Below, piece after piece: positions 61,417-64,000 of a DNA stretch of 64,000 nt. A model generated the notes under the pieces. It did not search any database, was not told where the DNA came from, and was given only the letters and a program-made list of their open reading frames with translations. The stretch is from Nocardioides lianchengensis (GTDB taxonomy: Bacteria; Actinomycetota; Actinomycetes; Propionibacteriales; Nocardioidaceae). Numbering within the stretch: the stretch's first letter is position 1; every line of letters starts with the position of its first letter. Where the stretch lies: the NCBI RefSeq assembly GCF_900101465.1, contig NZ_FMZM01000008.1, positions 1 through 64,000 of the forward strand. Direction: 5' to 3'. Made by a program: the position numbers and the translations under genes.

Positions 61417-62562
61417 TCAGTCAGACGTAGCGGCGCCGGGCCGGCCGAGAAGGGTCGCGGCTGCGGCGACGGTGGTCTTGCGGCCCATGTAGACGTCGGT
61501 GGTCATCGACGGGTTGCGGTGGCCGAGCTGGTCGGCGATCTGGCGGGCGCTGAGGCCGGCGTCGTCGAGCCGGGTGGCGACGGTCTTGCGGAAGGTGTGG
61601 GAGGTGACCCAGTCGAACCCGATGCGGTCGAAGAGGCGGCGGAGCTCGCCGGTGGTGTTGGACCGGTTGCGGACCTTGCCGAGCGGTGAGGGGAACAGCA
61701 CCTCGTCGGTGTTGATGGCCGGGTCGGCGATGCGGCGTTGGAGGGTGGCGACCACGTGGGGTGGGAGCGCGAGGACCCGCCAGCCGGCGTCGGTCTTGGT
61801 CCACTCCTGGATGCCGCCGTCCGTGGCGGTGGCGGTGATCTCGACGACCCCGGCGTCGAGGTCGAGGTAGCGCAGGCGGACCGCGCTGGCCTCACCGATG
61901 CGGGTGCCGGTGGCGGAGAGGAACTCGATCAGGTCGACGAGGTCCATCTCGCGTGCCTTGCGGTCGGCGGCGACCTTGTCGAGCAGCTCGATGTGCTCGG
62001 CGACGCTGAGCGCGCGGGGTGACTGGCGGCGCGGCGCCTCCAGCCGGCGGGCCTGGCGGACCGGGTTGTCGTGCAAGGCGCCGTGGTCGATGGCGAGCTG
62101 CACCATGCCGCTGAGCACCGAGCGGGCCATCTTGGCGGTGCCGTAGCCGTGCTTGCGTGCGATCGCGGCGAGGAAACGGTTGATGGCCGGGACGGTGATC
62201 TCGCGGACCTGCAGGTCCCCCATGCCCGGCTTCACGAGGTCGGTGGCGAGCCTGGCGTACCGCTCACGGCTCGACGGGGCGAGGCTGGCGCGGGCGGCGA
62301 CGTCCTCCAGGTAGACCTCGATCAGGGCCTTGACGCGCATGTGCCCGGTGATCGCCGAGGCGGTGGGGTCCTCGCGCTCGGTGAAGGCGAGCTTCAACGC
62401 GGTGAGCGCCTCGGACTTGGTGTCTCGGAAGCGGGCGATCCGAGAGACGGTCCCGTCGTAGTCGCGGTACCGGCCGCGGGCCCGCCAGGTCCCGTTCGGC
62501 ATCCGCACCGCGCTGATGTCGCCCCAGGTGCCGACCGTCAGCGGTGGTCTGCCTGTCCTCAT
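61417..62562 (-). CDS. Tyrosine-family site-specific integrase
   Basis: A 381-aa phage-type tyrosine recombinase. It has an N-terminal AP2-like arm-binding part (RARGRYRDYDGTVSRIARFR), a SAM-like core-binding domain (VKALIEVYLEDVAARASLAP) and a catalytic domain with Arg (LSATGTRIGEASAV), the HTFRKTVATR His-x-x-Arg pair, LGHRNP His and Tyr nucleophile in MTTDVYMGRK. All catalytic residues are present. The ATG at 62562 is the best start; the upstream Arg-rich frame looks noncoding. It points at tRNA-Lys and would integrate or excise the element extending off the right end. Confidence 0.95.
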   Translation of the reverse strand: MRTGRPPLTVGTWGDISAVRMPNGTWRARGRYRDYDGTVSRIARFRDTKSEALTALKLAFTEREDPTASAITGHMRVKALIEVYLEDVAARASLAPSSRERYARLATDLVKPGMGDLQVREITVPAINRFLAAIARKHGYGTAKMARSVLSGMVQLAIDHGALHDNPVRQARRLEAPRRQSPRALSVAEHIELLDKVAADRKAREMDLVDLIEFLSATGTRIGEASAVRLRYLDLDAGVVEITATATDGGIQEWTKTDAGWRVLALPPHVVATLQRRIADPAINTDEVLFPSPLGKVRNRSNTTGELRRLFDRIGFDWVTSHTFRKTVATRLDDAGLSARQIADQLGHRNPSMTTDVYMGRKTTVAAAATLLGRPGAATSD

Positions 62563-62603
62563 GAGTGCGGCCTCCCTCCGAATGAGCTCGGTTGCTGAAC
62601 CGG

Positions 62604-62623
62604 CGTTAACCCGCTGGTTAACG
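62604..62623. promoter_or_regulatory. Inverted repeat upstream of integrase
   Basis: CGTTAACC-cgct-GGTTAACG is a perfect 8-bp inverted repeat 42 bp upstream of the integrase ATG. It may be an excisionase or repressor site controlling int. Confidence 0.55.
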
Positions 62624-62695
62624 TCGCGCATCCAACCGCTTGCGCGCCCGCAGCGCTCGCGCGCCGGGCGATCTGTGGAGAGGCCCGGTCGCAAT

Positions 62696-62920
62696 TCACA
62701 CCTCCCGGTCCCTGTCGCCCTTCTGGTCCTCGATCCAGCCGCGGAGGTCACCGATGGTCGTCAGGAGGTGGCGTCCGATCTTGAAGAACCGGGGACCATC
62801 GCCCTGCTGGCGCCACCAGCGCAGGGTGTTGACCGGGACGCGGAGGATGGCGGCGACCTCGGTCAGGGTCAGGAAGTCCTCGTCCTTGCCATCGGGAATG
62901 GAGACGGTGCTGATGCTCAT
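62696..62920 (-). CDS. Excisionase/MerR-like helix-turn-helix protein
   Basis: A 74-aa winged HTH protein of the excisionase type: EDFLTLTEVAAILRVPVNTLRWWRQQGDGPRFFKIGRHLL (in part), with ILRVPVNTLRWW as recognition helix. It starts MSISTVSIPDG at 62920. It lies upstream of int in the same direction and should act as Xis (recombination directionality) and/or regulator, probably via the inverted repeat at 62604-62623. Confidence 0.9.
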   Translation of the reverse strand: MSISTVSIPDGKDEDFLTLTEVAAILRVPVNTLRWWRQQGDGPRFFKIGRHLLTTIGDLRGWIEDQKGDRDREV

Positions 62921-63031
62921 CGCGGGTGTCCTCTCATCGGTGTCGGGAGCTGATCTCGCGGCACAGGACAGAAGCCACACGGATCCGCGGGTTTCGGCCA
63001 CCACCGGCACCGACCACTACGGGCCGGCTGC

Positions 63032-64000
63032 TCAGCGGCCAACACCACGTCGACGCGACGGATCCTCGCTCGCCGGGCGTCTTGGGTCGCGGACTGCTGC
63101 GGCCCCTGGTTGTCCGTGGTGCTGGCGCAGGATCGCGGCCTGGAGCATGGCCGCGGCTCCGGGTGTCGGGTCTGGTGCGGCTGGCCCGTAGCGGTCGATG
63201 TCGTCGGCAGCCACGGTGGCGGCGTGGGTGGGGCCGAGGTCGGCGCGGTCGCGGCTGAAGACGTCGATCCACCTGCGTCGAGCGTCCTCGACGGTCTCGG
63301 CGACGAGGTGGGCGGTGTTGGCGGTGCGGCCGCGGGTCATCGCGACATAGGCGGAGGCGGCGTCGGTGCTGTCACTGACAGCGAGGTGGGCCTCGGTGAC
63401 TGTCTCGCCCTGGGCTCCGTAGGCGGTGGTGGCGTAGGCGAGCGCGAGGTGCCCGCGGGCGTAGTCAGCGGGGAGGACCCGGTCACCGCCTCGACCGGTG
63501 ACTGTCACCGCCCCGTCGTCGGTCACCTGGGTGATGGTCCAGGCCTCGCGGTTCGCGATGTCGAGGTCGCGGTCGTTGCGCCGGGTCATCACCCGGTCGC
63601 CCACGCTGAGCCGGCCACCGGCCGACGTGCGGAGGCTGTGGGTCGCGTCCACCTGACCCACCCCGAGGCGTCGGTCCCGGATCGACTGGTTGAGCAAGTC
63701 GACCTGAACACGGGTGTCGGCCACCAGCAGTAGACCCTCACTCTGACTGTCGGTGACAAGGTCGGTGAGGGCGTGATTCTGTTCGACCTCGGTGGCGTGG
63801 AGGCGGATCTCACCACGGGCGTGGAGGCGGTCGAACACCTCACCACTGCGCTCACCACTACGCATCAGCAGGCTCAGCTGCGCGTACTCGGCGTCAGCGA
63901 ACCGGTGCACGGCGTCGAGGGTGAGACAGGCATCGGGGCCGGCCCAGCGGGTGGCGAGGTCGAGCACTCCCCCGCGTCCGACGGCGGGCAGCTGGTGGCG
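63032..64000 (-). CDS. MobF-type relaxase/helicase (TraA/TrwC-like), C-terminal part
   Basis: Only the C-terminal 320 or so residues lie in the window; the frame stays open to 64000. The sequence is the RecD-like helicase of conjugative relaxases: QLPAVGRGGVLDLATRW, RFADAEYAQLSLLMR, LVADTRVQVDLLNQSIRDR, VGDRVMTRRNDRDL, LAYATTAYGAQGETVTEAHL (helicase motif V-VI region) and YVAMTRGRTANTAHLV. The relaxase domain and start must lie to the right. Its presence indicates that the element can be mobilised or is conjugative. Confidence 0.9.
   Translation of the reverse strand, partial: RHQLPAVGRGGVLDLATRWAGPDACLTLDAVHRFADAEYAQLSLLMRSGERSGEVFDRLHARGEIRLHATEVEQNHALTDLVTDSQSEGLLLVADTRVQVDLLNQSIRDRRLGVGQVDATHSLRTSAGGRLSVGDRVMTRRNDRDLDIANREAWTITQVTDDGAVTVTGRGGDRVLPADYARGHLALAYATTAYGAQGETVTEAHLAVSDSTDAASAYVAMTRGRTANTAHLVAETVEDARRRWIDVFSRDRADLGPTHAATVAADDIDRYGPAAPDPTPGAAAMLQAAILRQHHGQPGAAAVRDPRRPASEDPSRRRGVGR

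Noticed and set aside
62563..62751. N-terminal extension of the integrase
   Set aside because: It crosses the GTTAACC inverted repeat and encodes Arg/Gly-rich sequence unlike integrase N-termini; the ATG at 62562 suffices.

Overview
The window is high-GC actinobacterial chromosome (by eye about 70-73% G+C, with many GTG starts and 4-bp ATGA/GTGA gene overlaps). It most resembles Nocardioides or a close relative in Nocardioidaceae. The pointers are an Rv2466c-type nitroreductase, a group II truncated haemoglobin, actinobacterial DUF5130 and DUF6314 proteins, secreted proteins with 'GTPxxGxxLxxxPGTW' modules, an over-represented GTCGTACGAC palindrome, and intergenic repeats. The genus is an inference.

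Layout. 0.1-3.9 kb: leftward metG operon (metG, GNAT, glutamine-amidotransferase-like protein, methyltransferase). 3.9-8 kb: GPP34 protein, PGRP-type amidase, DsbA-like nitroreductase, secreted CHAP protein. 8.2-16.9 kb: pepN, DUF5130 protein, MscS channel, OsmC peroxidase, glbO, double-hotdog thioesterase, a 63-aa membrane protein divergent from a TetR regulator across two operator palindromes, and a thiolase. 17-21.5 kb: HTH_42 protein, MarR regulator, a 500-bp repeat block, ettA and an SSB. 21.7-29 kb: an operon of PrsW protease and two dynamin-like GTPases, then pepP and a GAF histidine kinase. 29-33 kb: secreted metalloprotease, tRNA-Arg and a GAF protein, with two gene-poor stretches. 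33.3-37.3 kb: an operon of three LLM flavin monooxygenases, then a YnfA protein. 37.3-39.6 kb: repeat element, sulfotransferase, propeller protein. 39.6-44.2 kb: an SDR/P450 operon divergent from TetR/DUF6314 genes, bracketed by two paralogous LuxR-type response regulators. 44.3-47.4 kb: adenosine-deaminase-family enzyme, DoxX-DsbA pair, orn, tRNA-His. 47.5-54.8 kb: sigma-like small protein, TetR, small Cys protein, amine oxidase-like flavoprotein, a 1137-aa secreted repeat protein, and a MarR-GNAT fusion. 54.8-57.4 kb: an acylase plus IucB/MbtK-like acetyltransferase operon behind a DtxR/IdeR-like box. 57.4-61.1 kb: MASE1-PAS histidine kinase and a phytoene-dehydrogenase-like flavoprotein. 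61.2-64 kb: tRNA-Lys followed by a tyrosine integrase, an excisionase-like protein and the end of a MobF relaxase/helicase, which is the left end of an integrative (probably conjugative) element.

The window is mainly core chromosome with housekeeping genes (metG, pepN, ettA, orn, tRNAs). Accessory modules are interspersed: the LLM operon, the P450 cluster, the iron-box acylase pair and the element at tRNA-Lys. The most notable unexplained features are the iron-box acylase/acetyltransferase pair, perfect long hairpins shared between two convergent gene ends, a structured gene-poor stretch upstream of the LLM operon, and the large secreted Cys-pair repeat protein.
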